Source: Pseudomonas aestuarii | GTDB lineage: Bacteria; Pseudomonadota; Gammaproteobacteria; Pseudomonadales; Pseudomonadaceae | Assembly: GCF_027988105.1 (NCBI RefSeq) | Contig: NZ_JAQJZJ010000002.1 | Span: 310,001-374,000 of the forward strand | Length of the DNA: 64,000 nucleotides | Direction of reading: 5' to 3' | Part shown: piece by piece, positions 9,158-20,329 of the stretch | Layout: each line of letters begins with the position of its first letter | Position numbering within the stretch: the first letter of the stretch is position 1 | Translations under genes and position numbers: made by a program | Notes under the pieces: generated by a model | Database searches by the model: none | What the model saw: only the letters and a program-made list of their open reading frames with translations | Told to the model about the DNA's origin: nothing

Positions 9158-9190
9158 ACAAAAACGCCGCTCAGTGAGCGGCGTTTTTGT
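9158..9190 (-). terminator. Bidirectional terminator at the end of the tRNA operon
   Basis: A perfect inverted repeat of 16 bases on each side (9158-9173 and 9175-9190) around a single G, with five A on one flank and five T on the other. It can stop transcription of the minus-strand tRNA operon and also of read-through from the left. Confidence 0.85.
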
Positions 9191-9195
9191 TTATT

Positions 9196-9271
<76 letters not shown>

Positions 9272-9290
9272 GGTGTATCTACAACAAAAA

Positions 9291-9366
9291 TGGCGTCCCC
9301 TAGGGGACTCGAACCCCTGTTACCGCCGTGAAAGGGCGGTGTCCTAGGCCACTAGACGAAGGGGAC
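9291..9366 (-). tRNA. tRNA-Glu (TTC), third gene of the tRNA operon
   Basis: 76 bases with encoded CCA. Acceptor GTCCCCT/AGGGGAC, anticodon loop CTTTCAC with anticodon TTC, T loop GTTCGAGTC. It is separated from the downstream tRNA-Gly by 19 bases and matches the copy at 9542-9617. Confidence 0.97.
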
Positions 9367-9438
9367 CTGGAACTTATTGCATCACCCGGTTATTCACCGA
9401 CTGACCCAAGCGGCACCCAACAGGTGCGACTTAAAATC

Positions 9439-9514
<76 letters not shown>

Positions 9515-9541
9515 TTATACAACAGACAGCTACAACAATAA

Positions 9542-9617
9542 TGGCGTCCCCTAGGGGACTCGAACCCCTGTTACCGCCGTGAAAGGGCGGTGTCCTAGGC
9601 CACTAGACGAAGGGGAC
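9542..9617 (-). tRNA. tRNA-Glu (TTC), first gene of the tRNA operon
   Basis: First tRNA of the minus-strand operon, 76 bases with CCA, anticodon TTC, same sequence as 9291-9366. The operon promoter lies about 75 bases upstream (9692-9720). Confidence 0.97.
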
Positions 9618-9691
9618 GCAACCCGGAAGCTGTAAAATACTGTCCGGCTCCCTGCTCACTGCAATTAAGCATTGCGCTGGAAGTGGCGCGC

Positions 9692-9720
9692 ATTCTATGG
9701 ATCCTGCGCAGAGTCGTCAA
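9692..9720 (-). promoter_or_regulatory. Sigma-70 promoter of the tRNA operon with GC-rich discriminator
   Basis: Read on the minus strand: TTGACG (9720-9715), 17-base spacer, TAGAAT (9697-9692), followed at once by GCGCGCC. A GC-rich discriminator after the -10 is the hallmark of stringently controlled stable RNA promoters (ppGpp/DksA). An AT-rich tract with a run of T/A (about 9725-9745) just upstream could act as an UP element. Confidence 0.75.
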
Positions 9721-9839
9721 CCTCTCTATAATTTTTTTTTAAAATCAACGACTTCAGGTCAGATCATAAAGCGGCTCTATGAGCACAGCGACTAAGGCAC
9801 TACACTCCGACGATAACCAGCACTCGCGAGGCGATACCG

Positions 9840-10610
9840 ATGTCCCCACTGGTAATTACCCTGCTGATTGTCGGCGGCATCGCCCTATTGATCGCCATTG
9901 CCTACGTCAATCACATGGTCGAGAACACCAAGCTGGAAAAGGCCCGCCTCCGGACCGAGCTCAATGACCGCATCCGCCGCTGTGCCAACATATCCGAGTC
10001 CTTGCCCGGGCAGCTGATGACGCCCCAGCTGAAGCTGATGCTCAGCCGCCTGCAAATGCACTTCACCCAGCGCCTGGTGCAATTGCAGCCAGGCAATGCC
10101 GACAGCAAAGCGCAACTGGAAGCACTGCGCCAGCTGATTGCCCAGGGCGATGCGATTCCGGTACAGAATCCGCCACTGCAGATCATCAGCGAAGTCAAAG
10201 CCAAAGAAGTACGCTTTCAACTGGAAAACCTGCACGGACAAATCACCCGCTGCGCCCAGGATGGCATCCTGCCTGCCAATGAAGCCAAGCACTGGGTCAA
10301 TGAAATTCGCCACATGCTGGTGCAACTGCATATCGAGCTGTTTGGCAACCTCGGCCATCAGGCCCTGCAACAGAACCAGCCTGGCCAGGCGCGTCTGGCG
10401 TTTGAGCGCGGCGCTCAGTACCTGCGCAAGCAAGCCGACAACGTGCGTTATCAGAAGCCCCTGAAAAAATTCGAAGAGCAACTCGCCCGCGCCAATGCCA
10501 TGGTGGTGGACATGGGCAAGCCGGCAGTCGACGATACCAGCGAGCTGACCGAGGGACTGAAAAGCCTGGAAGGCAATGAAGACTGGAAGAAGAATAATAT
10601 CTACGACTGA
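9840..10610 (+). CDS. Membrane-anchored helical protein, function unknown
   Basis: 256 residues. One N-terminal membrane segment (about residues 3-22, ITLLIVGGIALLIAIAYV) is followed by a helical, Gln-rich cytoplasmic domain with heptad-like stretches (KLEKARLRTELNDRIRRCANI; LQNLHGQ-type helices) and a charged C-terminal end (SLEGNEDWKKNNIYD). No enzymatic motif is visible. It sits between the tRNA operon and a GST gene, 39 bases before the latter, so co-transcription is plausible. Conserved in pseudomonads as far as I remember, but without an assigned role. Confidence 0.7.
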   Translation: MSPLVITLLIVGGIALLIAIAYVNHMVENTKLEKARLRTELNDRIRRCANISESLPGQLMTPQLKLMLSRLQMHFTQRLVQLQPGNADSKAQLEALRQLIAQGDAIPVQNPPLQIISEVKAKEVRFQLENLHGQITRCAQDGILPANEAKHWVNEIRHMLVQLHIELFGNLGHQALQQNQPGQARLAFERGAQYLRKQADNVRYQKPLKKFEEQLARANAMVVDMGKPAVDDTSELTEGLKSLEGNEDWKKNNIYD

Positions 10611-10649
10611 CAGCCACACGCCTTCACCCACCGCAGACAAGGACGTTCG

Positions 10650-11312
10650 ATGAACCTGACAGTATATGGCGCCCCACTTTCGCCCTTCGTACGCAAAGTA
10701 CGCCTGTGCCTGGCGGAGAAAGACCTCGAGTACAAACTGGAAATCGTTCTGCCCTTCGGCCAGCCCGCCTGGTATCGCCAACTCAGTCCGCTGGGCCGCA
10801 TACCGGCCTTGAAGCATGGGGATTTCAGCCTGGCCGACTCCAGCGTGATCTGCCAGTACCTGGAAGACAACTACCCCGAGCGCCCCCAATTGCAGGGCCG
10901 GGGCGCAGGGCAGCGCGCCCGCGTACGCTGGCTGGAAAAATACAGCGACTACGAGTTGGCGCCACTGTGCACCTTCAGCGTATTCCGCAATCGCGCGCTG
11001 AAGCCGTCCATGGGCCAGCCCTGCGATGAGGCAGCGGTGCAGAGCGCGCTGACGGAAAAGCTGCCGGCGCACTTCGACTACCTGGAGCAGAGCCTGGGCA
11101 ACGCCGAGTACTTCGTCGGTGACGGCCTGACCCTGGCCGACCTGGCATTTTCCTGCCAGATAATCAATATGGAACATGGTGATGAGCAACTCGATGCCCA
11201 GCGCTGGCCTAACCTGGCTGCCCTCTATCAGCGCGTGAAAGCGCGCCCCTCGGTGCAAGCTGTATTGCCCGACGAGCAAAAGATGCTGGCCAAGATGGCT
11301 GCCAAGGCCTGA
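10650..11312 (+). CDS. Glutathione S-transferase family protein
   Basis: 220 residues with the two-domain GST layout. The N-terminal thioredoxin-like domain starts MNLTVYGAPLSPFVRKVR, with S11 in the usual catalytic Ser/Tyr/Cys position, the cis-Pro in LGRIPALKHGD and the glutathione-binding DSSVICQYLED (about residues 63-73). The C-terminal helical domain has the capping motif LTLADLAFSCQI. It probably conjugates or reduces small electrophiles in the cytoplasm. Substrate not predictable. AAGGACG precedes the ATG. Confidence 0.88.
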   Translation: MNLTVYGAPLSPFVRKVRLCLAEKDLEYKLEIVLPFGQPAWYRQLSPLGRIPALKHGDFSLADSSVICQYLEDNYPERPQLQGRGAGQRARVRWLEKYSDYELAPLCTFSVFRNRALKPSMGQPCDEAAVQSALTEKLPAHFDYLEQSLGNAEYFVGDGLTLADLAFSCQIINMEHGDEQLDAQRWPNLAALYQRVKARPSVQAVLPDEQKMLAKMAAKA

Positions 11313-11355
11313 TCCACAGCGGGACTGCAGCGAAGCGCCGCCAGCCCCGGCGGTA

Positions 11356-11838
11356 TCAAGTGTCGCTAAGCTGCAAGAAAATCTCGACCAACCGCTCGAT
11401 CCCCACTTGGTCCGCGGCTGTAAAGCGGGCCAACTGCGGACTATCCAGATCCAGCACGCCGATCAGCCGCCCCGCCTTCAGCAGCGGCACCACCAGCTCG
11501 CTGCGCGAGGCACTGTCGCAAGCGATATGCCCGGCAAAGCCGTGCACATCCACCACCCGCTGTGTTTGCCTGGTAGCCGCAGCCACCCCGCACACACCAC
11601 GCCCCAAGGGTATGCGCACACAGGCCACACGCCCCTGAAATGGCCCCAGCACCAGTTCATCGCCGCGCAACAGGTAGAAGCCGGCCCAGTTGAGCGCGCT
11701 CAACTCCTGGAACAACAAGGCGCAGAACTGCGCGGCGTTGGCTATGAAATCCCGCTCATCTGCCAACAGTGCCTGCAGTTGTGCGGCCAGCAGTGAATAG
11801 TCATCGGACTCGGCGCCAGCTGGCGCAAGATCGATCAT
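11356..11838 (-). CDS. Free methionine-(R)-sulfoxide reductase (GAF domain)
   Basis: 160 residues, a single GAF domain. The three cysteines of the fRMsr family are present with the correct spacing: C73 (VACVRIPLG), C83 (GVCGVAA) and C107 (HIACDSAS). ELVVPLLKAGRLIGVLDLDSP is the conserved substrate-pocket strand pair. It reduces free L-methionine-(R)-sulfoxide using thioredoxin. ATG 11838 overlaps the stop codon of the upstream DUF815 gene in an ATGA arrangement, so translation is probably coupled; a longer frame from 12057 is not supported. Confidence 0.9.
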   Translation of the reverse strand: MIDLAPAGAESDDYSLLAAQLQALLADERDFIANAAQFCALLFQELSALNWAGFYLLRGDELVLGPFQGRVACVRIPLGRGVCGVAAATRQTQRVVDVHGFAGHIACDSASRSELVVPLLKAGRLIGVLDLDSPQLARFTAADQVGIERLVEIFLQLSDT

Positions 11839-12725
11839 GCTTGGCTCTCCAGGAGTTGCAGCCCGACCCAGTGCCGGGCGAACTGATAGGCACAGCGGCC
11901 ATTGCGATTGCCGCGACCGAGGGCCCAGCGAATCGCCGCCTTTTCCAGCGCCTCGCTCCACTGCCAGTGCAAGCCCGCCTGCACCGCCTGCACCTCGATC
12001 CAATGGCGCACCACATCGAGGAAGTGATCCTGGGTGAATGGATAGAAAGACAACCACAGACCGAAACGATCAGACAAGGCGATCTTGTCCTCGATCGCCT
12101 CGCTGGGATGCAGTTCGCCGCCGACCATCTGCGAGGCCTCGTTGTCGCTGTGGCTCTCCGGCATCAGATGGCGGCGATTGGAGGTCGCGTAGAGCAGTAC
12201 ATTGTCTGGCGAGCGCTCCAGCGAGCCGTCCAGCACACTTTTCAGCACCCGGTAATCACCCTCGCCGGCCTCGAAGGACAGGTCGTCGCAAAACAGCACG
12301 AAGCGCTGGGGCAGCCGGATCAGCTGCTCGACCACGCGTGGCAAATCCGCCAGATGGTCGCGCTCGATCTCGATCAGACGCAGTCCGGCCGCGGCATGTT
12401 CGGCCAACAATGCGCGTACCAGCGATGACTTGCCCGTGCCACGCGCGCCCCAGAGCAAAGCGTGGTTGGCCGGCAGCCCCCGAATGAATTGCCGGGTGTT
12501 GCGTGCCAGCTGCTCACGCTGAGTGTCCACTCCGATCAGGTCACTCAGGTTCAGGTCGAGGTTGATGCTCAATGGCTGCAAGTAGCCGCTGCGCCCCTCA
12601 CGATGCCAGCGCGCGGCCAGGCTATGCTGCCAGTCGATAGCGCCACGCTGGGCCGGCAACAGCGGCTCGAGTCGGGCAAGCACGCTCTCGGCGCGCTGGA
12701 GAAAAGCATTCAAACGGGAATCCAC
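11835..12725 (-). CDS. DUF815 family AAA+ ATP-binding protein
   Basis: 296 residues. A Walker A motif GARGTGKSS (about residues 93-101) and a Walker B-like [12 protein letters not shown] (about 141-152) with a sensor region ([12 protein letters not shown]) define an AAA-type ATPase. The family is widely conserved but uncharacterised. The [37 protein letters not shown] region (read in parts) is its C-terminal signature. Its stop overlaps the fRMsr start by 4 bases, forming a two-gene operon. No membrane segment. Confidence 0.85.
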   Translation of the reverse strand: MDSRLNAFLQRAESVLARLEPLLPAQRGAIDWQHSLAARWHREGRSGYLQPLSINLDLNLSDLIGVDTQREQLARNTRQFIRGLPANHALLWGARGTGKSSLVRALLAEHAAAGLRLIEIERDHLADLPRVVEQLIRLPQRFVLFCDDLSFEAGEGDYRVLKSVLDGSLERSPDNVLLYATSNRRHLMPESHSDNEASQMVGGELHPSEAIEDKIALSDRFGLWLSFYPFTQDHFLDVVRHWIEVQAVQAGLHWQWSEALEKAAIRWALGRGNRNGRCAYQFARHWVGLQLLESQA

Positions 12726-12791
12726 GACGTACTCCTTGAGGTTACAGCCGGCCTGCCAACTGCTCCCGCCGAAAGGCAGAAAGGATGGGTT

Positions 12792-15138
<2,347 letters not shown>

Positions 15139-15155
<17 letters not shown>

Positions 15156-15609
15156 AGCGGTCGAGTAACTGACCAACGCGGCCACGCAACTCGGCCAGCT
15201 CGGCCACCTCGACACCCTGCTCGCACAGTAGCTGCTGGCGCAATGGCAGTACCTGCTCACGCAAGGCACGGCCCGCTTCAGTCAATGCCAGGTGCACCTC
15301 GCGCTCATCCACAGCCGAGCGCTGGCGCAAGAGCAAACCAAGTTGCTGCAAGCGCTTGAGCAGTGGGGTCAAGGTGCCCGAATCGAGCAGCAAGCGCTCG
15401 CCCAAGGCCTTGACCGTCGGCTGTGCCGGCGGCTCAAGCTGCCACTCCCAGAGCACCAACATCGCCAGGTACTGCGGGTAGGTCAGGTTCAATTGATCGA
15501 GCATCGGCTTGTAGGCACGAATCACCGCGCGCGAAGCCGCGTACAGCTTGAAGCACAGCTGGCTGTCCAGCTGCAAAGGGTCCTCTCGCTCGAATGACAC
15601 TGGCTTCAT
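15139..15609 (-). CDS. ospR: MarR-family peroxide-sensing repressor OspR
   Basis: 156 residues with the MarR winged helix (about residues 45-110; recognition region [18 protein letters not shown]) of the OhrR subgroup. The redox-sensing Cys is C19 ([13 protein letters not shown]) and a second Cys, C129 (QLLCEQG), lies at the same spacing as the C24/C134 pair known in P. aeruginosa OspR. Oxidation should release DNA and derepress the upstream glutathione peroxidase gene. ATG 15609 overlaps the gpx stop in an ATGA arrangement. Likely autoregulated through the operator at 16137-16149. Confidence 0.9.
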
Positions 15610-16091
15610 TTGAGCAGGGCTTCGATCTCGCCAGCCAGGTCTTCCGGCTTGGTGGTCGGCGCGAAACGCTTGACCTGCTTACCGTCGGCACTGATCAGGA
15701 ACTTGGTGAAGTTCCACTTCACACCCTGGCTACCGAGCAGGCCGGGGGCATTTTTCTTCAGCTTGACGAACAAGGGGTGGGCATCGCTGCCGTTGACATC
15801 GACTTTCTTGAACAAGGGAAAACTGACACCGAAGTTCAGCTCGCAGAATTCGGAAATAGCCCCCTCGTTGCCCGGCTCCTGCTTGCCGAACTGGTTGCAG
15901 GGAAAACCGAGCACCACCAGACCTTTGTCCTTGTACTGCTGCCAGAGGTTTTCCAGGCCCTTGTACTGCGGAGTAAAACCACACTTGCTGGCGGTATTGA
16001 CCACCAGCACGGCCTTGCCACCGAAGTCGGCCAGGGTTTTCTGCTCACCCTTGATGGTGGTCACAGGGATATCAAACAGTTCATTGCTCAT
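15606..16091 (-). CDS. Glutathione peroxidase family thiol peroxidase
   Basis: 161 residues with the Cys form of the glutathione peroxidase fold. Peroxidatic C37 in NTASKCGFT, the conserved Gln/Asn-containing FPCNQFG segment and WNFTKF complete the active site. A second Cys in FPCNQF and one at SEFCELN could resolve the disulfide, in which case thioredoxin is the likely reductant. First gene of the gpx-ospR operon; it detoxifies hydroperoxides in the cytoplasm. ATG 16091 is chosen because the family begins shortly before the FDIPV strand; a frame from 16151 would add a non-conserved stretch. Confidence 0.92.
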   Translation of the reverse strand: MSNELFDIPVTTIKGEQKTLADFGGKAVLVVNTASKCGFTPQYKGLENLWQQYKDKGLVVLGFPCNQFGKQEPGNEGAISEFCELNFGVSFPLFKKVDVNGSDAHPLFVKLKKNAPGLLGSQGVKWNFTKFLISADGKQVKRFAPTTKPEDLAGEIEALLK

Positions 16092-16126
16092 GGTTCTGGC
16101 TCTCGATTGACAGGGGAACGAGAGAC

Positions 16127-16155
16127 AAGATAGCGAGCAATTGAATTGCACACAA
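16127..16155 (-). promoter_or_regulatory. Promoter of gpx-ospR with palindromic operator candidate in the spacer
   Basis: On the minus strand TTGTGT (16155-16150) and TATCTT (16132-16127) are 17 bases apart. Inside the spacer lies the perfect interrupted palindrome GCAAT-TCA-ATTGC (plus coordinates 16137-16149). A MarR-family repressor bound there would block RNA polymerase, fitting the known autoregulation of OspR. The palindrome is seen directly; its binding by OspR is an inference. Confidence 0.6.
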
Positions 16156-16248
16156 TTTATCTCGCCAAATATATACCCCGTTGATATGCGACCACAGGGT
16201 GGCTGGGCGATGCCTCGTTTCAGCCCACCACCACTGCCACCCCCGTGG

Positions 16249-16647
16249 TTACTGCGGCCGGGGGACCAGCTTCAGCGATGCCGAATTGATGCAGTAACGC
16301 AAACCGGTCGGTGCCGGCCCATCGGGAAAGACGTGGCCCAGGTGGGCATCGCATTTGCCACACTTCACTTCGATGCGGTGCATGCCGTGGCTGAAATCAT
16401 CCAGGCTGGTAATCGCATCCTTGCCCAGCGGTTGAAAGTAGCTGGGCCAGCCACTCCCGGAGTCGAACTTGGCGTCCGAGTCGAACAATGCAGTGCCGCA
16501 GCAGGCGCAGTGATAAATGCCCGGCGTCTTGCTGTCATGGTATTCACCGGAAAAGGCTCGCTCAGTGCCACCCAACCGGCAGACATGGAACTGCGTCTCC
16601 GACAGTTCTTCGCGCCAGGCTTCCAGGGGTTTTTCGAGCTTGTCCAC
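16249..16647 (-). CDS. msrB: Peptide methionine-(R)-S-oxide reductase MsrB
   Basis: 132 residues. Two CxxC zinc pairs (HCACCGTA and [14 protein letters not shown]) and the catalytic C119 in [11 protein letters not shown] are all present, with SGSGWPSYF lining the pocket. The enzyme repairs methionine-R-sulfoxide in proteins with thioredoxin as reductant. It lacks a signal peptide, so it is cytoplasmic. It lies near gpx-ospR and diverges from the AlaA-like gene, so this is a small oxidative-damage repair neighbourhood. Confidence 0.96.
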   Translation of the reverse strand: MDKLEKPLEAWREELSETQFHVCRLGGTERAFSGEYHDSKTPGIYHCACCGTALFDSDAKFDSGSGWPSYFQPLGKDAITSLDDFSHGMHRIEVKCGKCDAHLGHVFPDGPAPTGLRYCINSASLKLVPRPQ

Positions 16648-16687
16648 AGGCAGGTCTCCTCAACAGAAAAAAGCCCGACCAGTACCT

Positions 16688-16715
16688 TTGCCAAGGTCAG
16701 GCTGCAACGTATCAT
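16688..16715 (+). promoter_or_regulatory. Candidate sigma-70 promoter of the AlaA-like operon
   Basis: TTGCCA (16688-16693) and TATCAT (16710-16715) with a 16-base spacer, each five of six to consensus. The leader would be about 95 bases long before ATG 16817. Confidence 0.55.
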
Positions 16716-16816
16716 TCGACCCCAGTCTGTCACCCGCGTTACAACCTGCCAAGGCTCGCCTGATCGAGACTTTTACACGGTAATTCAACGGCGTTTCACC
16801 ACTCGGGAACACTTAC

Positions 16817-18028
16817 ATGCAGTTCAGCAAATCGAACAAGCTCGCCAATGTCTGCTATGACATTCGCGGCCCCGTGCTCAAGCACGCCAAACGCCTGGAA
16901 GAGGAAGGCCATCGCATCCTCAAGCTGAACATCGGCAACCCGGCGTCGTTCGGTTTCGAAGCCCCGGAAGAAATCCTCCAGGACGTCATCCGCAACTTAC
17001 CGACCGCCCAGGGCTACAGCGACTCCAAGGGCTTGTTCAGTGCGCGCAAGGCGGTGATGCAGTACTACCAGCAGAAGCAGGTGGACGGCGTCGGCATCGA
17101 GGACATCTACCTGGGCAACGGCGTATCCGAGCTGATCGTCATGGCCATGCAGGCGCTGCTCAACAACGGCGATGAAGTACTGATCCCGGCCCCCGACTAT
17201 CCACTGTGGACTGCCGCCGTAGCCCTGTCCGGCGGCAAGCCGGTGCATTACCTGTGCGACGAACAAGCCGGCTGGTTCCCCGACATTGCCGACATGCGCG
17301 CCAAGATCACGCCCAACACCAAGGCACTGGTGCTGATCAACCCGAACAACCCCACCGGCGCGGTGTATTCCAAAGAAGTCCTGATGGACATCGTCGAACT
17401 GGCGCGCCAGCACAATCTGGTGCTGTTCTCCGACGAGATCTACGACAAGATCCTCTACGATGAAGCCCAGCACATCTGCACCGCCTCGCTGGCGCCGGAC
17501 GTGCTCTGCCTGACCTTCAACGGCCTGTCCAAGTCCTATCGGGTAGCGGGATTCCGCTCCGGCTGGGTGGCGATTTCCGGACCCAAGCACCGCGCACACA
17601 GCTATATCGAAGGCATCGACATTCTGGCCAACATGCGCCTGTGCGCCAACGTGCCCAGCCAGCATGCGATCCAGACGGCACTGGGCGGCTACCAGAGCAT
17701 CAACGACCTGGTGTTGCCGCAAGGGCGCTTGCTGGAGCAACGCAATCGCACCTGGGAGCTGCTCAACGACATTCCCGGGGTCAGCTGCGTCAAACCCATG
17801 GGCGCGCTCTACGCCTTCCCGAAAATCGACCCCAAGGTCTGCCCGATTCACAACGACGAGAAATTCGTCCTCGACCTGCTGCTCTCCGAGAAACTGTTGA
17901 TCGTCCAGGGCACGGCCTTCAACTGGCCTTGGCCGGATCACTTCCGCGTGGTCACCCTGCCGCGGGTCGATGACCTGGAACAGGCCATAGGCCGCATCGG
18001 CAGCTTCCTCAAGGGCTACCAGCAGTAA
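16817..18028 (+). CDS. alaA: PLP-dependent aminotransferase, AlaA-like (glutamate-pyruvate)
   Basis: 403 residues, class I/II fold. PLP-binding features: NPNNPTGAVY (about residues 175-184), SDEIYDKILYD (about 205-215) and the Schiff-base Lys in GLSKSYRVAGFRSGW (about 238-252). The N terminus KSNKLANVCYDIRGP is characteristic of AlaA/YfbQ, the main alanine-forming transaminase of E. coli. Expected reaction: pyruvate plus glutamate to alanine plus 2-oxoglutarate. It is the first gene of an operon with an SDR gene 12 bases downstream. Confidence 0.88.
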   Translation: MQFSKSNKLANVCYDIRGPVLKHAKRLEEEGHRILKLNIGNPASFGFEAPEEILQDVIRNLPTAQGYSDSKGLFSARKAVMQYYQQKQVDGVGIEDIYLGNGVSELIVMAMQALLNNGDEVLIPAPDYPLWTAAVALSGGKPVHYLCDEQAGWFPDIADMRAKITPNTKALVLINPNNPTGAVYSKEVLMDIVELARQHNLVLFSDEIYDKILYDEAQHICTASLAPDVLCLTFNGLSKSYRVAGFRSGWVAISGPKHRAHSYIEGIDILANMRLCANVPSQHAIQTALGGYQSINDLVLPQGRLLEQRNRTWELLNDIPGVSCVKPMGALYAFPKIDPKVCPIHNDEKFVLDLLLSEKLLIVQGTAFNWPWPDHFRVVTLPRVDDLEQAIGRIGSFLKGYQQ

Positions 18029-18040
18029 CCGGAGACGAGC

Positions 18041-18784
18041 ATGACCCAGGGCAAACGTTATCTGCTGACAGGCGCCAGCTCCGGCATCGGCGCCGCACTC
18101 GCCCGCGAGCTGGCGAGCAAAGGCTATGACCTGGCCCTGGCGGCGCGCCGCGAAGACAGCCTGCACCTGCTGGCGGCCGAACTGCAGGCGCGCTTCGGCC
18201 GCAAGGCCATCGTCCTGCCGCTGGACGTTACCGACTACGCGACCTGCCAGGATGCCATAGGCCTGGCGGCAAACGCCCTGGGCGGACTGGACGGGCTCAT
18301 CGCCAACGCCGGCATCGCCCTGACCAGCAAAGTCGGTGGCGGCCACTTCGAGCGCGCCAGGCTGACCCTGGAAACCAACCTGATCGGCGCCATCGCCTGC
18401 CTGGATGCCGCGGCCGCGTTATTTCGCCAGCAAGGCCATGGTCACCTGGTCGCGATCGCCTCGGTCGCCGGCAAGCGCGGCCTGCCCTATGCCGCGGCCT
18501 ATTCGGCGAGCAAGGCGGGCCTGATCAGTTACATGCAAGCCACCCGCGCCGAACTGCAGGGCAAGGGTATCGATACCACCCTGCTGCTGCCCGGCTTTAT
18601 CGATACGCCGCTCAACAGCGATATGCCCAAACGACCCTTTGTCATCGATGTGCAACGCGGCGCCACGCTGATCGCCCGGCACATCGATAAACGCCATAGC
18701 AGCGCCTATGTACCGGGCTGGCCCTGGGCAGTTCTCGGTCGCCTGCTGCCGCTACTACCCACCTCGATGATTGCCAAATTCTGA
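18041..18784 (+). CDS. Short-chain dehydrogenase/reductase
   Basis: 247 residues, classical SDR. TGASSGIG (about residues 10-17) binds NAD(P); NAG is present in IANAGIA; the catalytic Ser (AIASVAG), Tyr and Lys (YSASKAG) are intact. The C-terminal hydrophobic stretch (WPWAVLGRLLPLLP) suggests membrane association, as in SDRs acting on lipids. GGAGACGAGC precedes the ATG. Its stop overlaps the next ATG (TGATG), so the three genes alaA-SDR-18784 probably form one operon. Substrate unknown. Confidence 0.87.
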   Translation: MTQGKRYLLTGASSGIGAALARELASKGYDLALAARREDSLHLLAAELQARFGRKAIVLPLDVTDYATCQDAIGLAANALGGLDGLIANAGIALTSKVGGGHFERARLTLETNLIGAIACLDAAAALFRQQGHGHLVAIASVAGKRGLPYAAAYSASKAGLISYMQATRAELQGKGIDTTLLLPGFIDTPLNSDMPKRPFVIDVQRGATLIARHIDKRHSSAYVPGWPWAVLGRLLPLLPTSMIAKF

Positions 18785-19236
18785 TGGATCTACAAATCGA
18801 CGATTTCTACAAGGATGCGGCAGCCGCCATGCTGCACCTCTATCAGGTATTCCCGCGCAAAATGGCGCTCTACGTAGAAGACCTGATCGGCCGCGAGGAG
18901 CCGGATGAGTTCGGTCTGCCGAGCAAGCGCCATGAGAGCTGCCTGGGCACGCTGCTGTGGCTGGCCGAGGAAGGCTACCTGCGCTTCGACTCGACTATCG
19001 CCTACGACGCCCTCGATCAGGCGGTACTTAGCGAAAAAGGCTTTCTGCGCCTGAGTCGCAGCGTGCCCCATGCCCTGCGCGATGGCGAGGCTCTGCCTCC
19101 AAGTGTGCGCCGAGTGCATGCCACCCTGGCCTTTCAACTGCGCGAAGCGCTGAGCCAAAAACATGGCGAACGCCTCGCTCGACTGACCCGTTTGCTCTTC
19201 GAAAGCAGCCTGACGGCCACAGGCGACACAGTTTGA
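18784..19236 (+). CDS. Conserved hypothetical protein (150 residues)
   Basis: Starts at ATG 18784, sharing one base with the stop of the SDR gene. The product is mainly helical, soluble and without Cys clusters or membrane segments. The region SKRHESCLGTLLWLAEEGYLRFDSTIAYDALDQAVLSEKGFLRL (described in parts) reads like a winged-helix fold: a helix-turn-helix followed by a wing, then SEKGFLRL like the end of a transcription-factor-like helix. I do not recognise a named family; a small DNA- or RNA-binding role is a guess. Confidence 0.7.
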   Translation: MDLQIDDFYKDAAAAMLHLYQVFPRKMALYVEDLIGREEPDEFGLPSKRHESCLGTLLWLAEEGYLRFDSTIAYDALDQAVLSEKGFLRLSRSVPHALRDGEALPPSVRRVHATLAFQLREALSQKHGERLARLTRLLFESSLTATGDTV

Positions 19237-19249
19237 AATAGTCCCCCGG

Positions 19250-19278
19250 TTGAAGAGACGGGGAGCGCGCCCTTATAT
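19250..19278 (+). promoter_or_regulatory. Candidate sigma-32 (heat shock) promoter of htpX
   Basis: GGTTGAAG (TTGAAG at 19250-19255) and CCCTTATAT (19270-19278) are 14 bases apart. This resembles the sigma-32 consensus of TTGAA and CCCCAT-T with a 13-15 base gap, and lies 49 bases before the htpX ATG. htpX is a known heat-shock gene in E. coli. Confidence 0.6.
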
Positions 19279-19326
19279 AGCCGACATATCAAGCAGGTCT
19301 TTCCCCGTGAGGAGTCGTTTCACACC

Positions 19327-20199
19327 ATGATGCGCATTTTGCTGTTCCTGGCTACCAACCTGGCGGTGTTGATAATCGCCAGCATCACTCTCAAGCTACT
19401 GGGGGTAGACCGTTTTACTGGCCAGAACTACAGCAGCTTGCTGATTTTCTGCGCGGTATTCGGTTTTGCCGGCTCACTGATTTCGCTGCTGCTGTCCAAG
19501 TGGATGGCGAAGATGAGCACCGGCACCGAGATCATCACCCAGCCACGCACCCGCCACGAACAATGGCTGCTGCAGACCGTCGAGGAACTGTCGCGCGAGG
19601 CGGGGATCAAGATGCCGGAAGTGGGAATCTTCCCGGCCTACGAATCCAACGCCTTCGCCACCGGCTGGAACAAGAACGATGCCCTGGTGGCCGTCAGCCA
19701 GGGCTTGCTGGAGCGCTTCTCGCCGGATGAGGTGAAGGCGGTACTGGCCCACGAGATCGGCCACGTGGCCAACGGCGACATGGTCACCCTGGCGCTGATT
19801 CAGGGCGTGGTAAACACCTTCGTGATGTTCTTCGCGCGGATCTTCGGCAACTTCGTCGACAAGGCCATCCTGAAAAACGAAGGCAGCCACGGCATCGGTT
19901 ATTTCGTCGCCACCATCTTCGCCGAACTGGTACTCGGCATCCTGGCCAGCATCATCGTCATGTGGTTCTCGCGCAAACGCGAATTCAAGGCCGACGAAGC
20001 CGGCGCGCGCCTAGCCGGCACCGGCGCCATGATCGCCGCCCTGCAGCGCCTGCGCGCCGAACAGGACGTGCCGGTGAACATGCCCGACAGCCTCACCGCC
20101 TTCGGCATCAACGGCGGCCTGAAGCACGGCCTGGCCGGCCTGCTGATGACCCACCCGCCACTGGAAGACCGCATCGAAGCCCTGCGTCAGCTGCGCTAA
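19327..20199 (+). CDS. htpX: Membrane zinc metalloprotease HtpX
   Basis: 290 residues. Two N-terminal membrane segments (about 4-24 and 36-56), the zinc motif H142-E143-I-G-H146 ([13 protein letters not shown]), two further hydrophobic segments (about 155-175 and 192-212) and the third ligand region (FKADEAGA, E at about 222). Degrades misfolded inner-membrane proteins together with FtsH. MMRILLF matches the E. coli start and GAGGAG lies 11 bases upstream. A monocistronic unit bounded by the promoter at 19250 and the terminator at 20218. Confidence 0.96.
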   Translation: MMRILLFLATNLAVLIIASITLKLLGVDRFTGQNYSSLLIFCAVFGFAGSLISLLLSKWMAKMSTGTEIITQPRTRHEQWLLQTVEELSREAGIKMPEVGIFPAYESNAFATGWNKNDALVAVSQGLLERFSPDEVKAVLAHEIGHVANGDMVTLALIQGVVNTFVMFFARIFGNFVDKAILKNEGSHGIGYFVATIFAELVLGILASIIVMWFSRKREFKADEAGARLAGTGAMIAALQRLRAEQDVPVNMPDSLTAFGINGGLKHGLAGLLMTHPPLEDRIEALRQLR

Positions 20200-20217
20200 C
20201 CAGCCAGCATGAAAAAG

Positions 20218-20243
20218 GGCGACCCTCGGGTCGCCTTATTTTT
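20218..20243 (+). terminator. Rho-independent terminator of htpX
   Basis: GGCGACCC and GGGTCGCC form an 8-bp stem with a two- to three-base loop (20218-20235), followed by TTATTTTTTG. Confidence 0.8.
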
Positions 20244-20329
20244 TGTTGCGCCACAGCCACCAACGCCGGCAGGCCCGGACGACGATCCGTGCGCAGCGCA
20301 GCGTCAGCCCGCCAGACCGGTGCGCGGCC

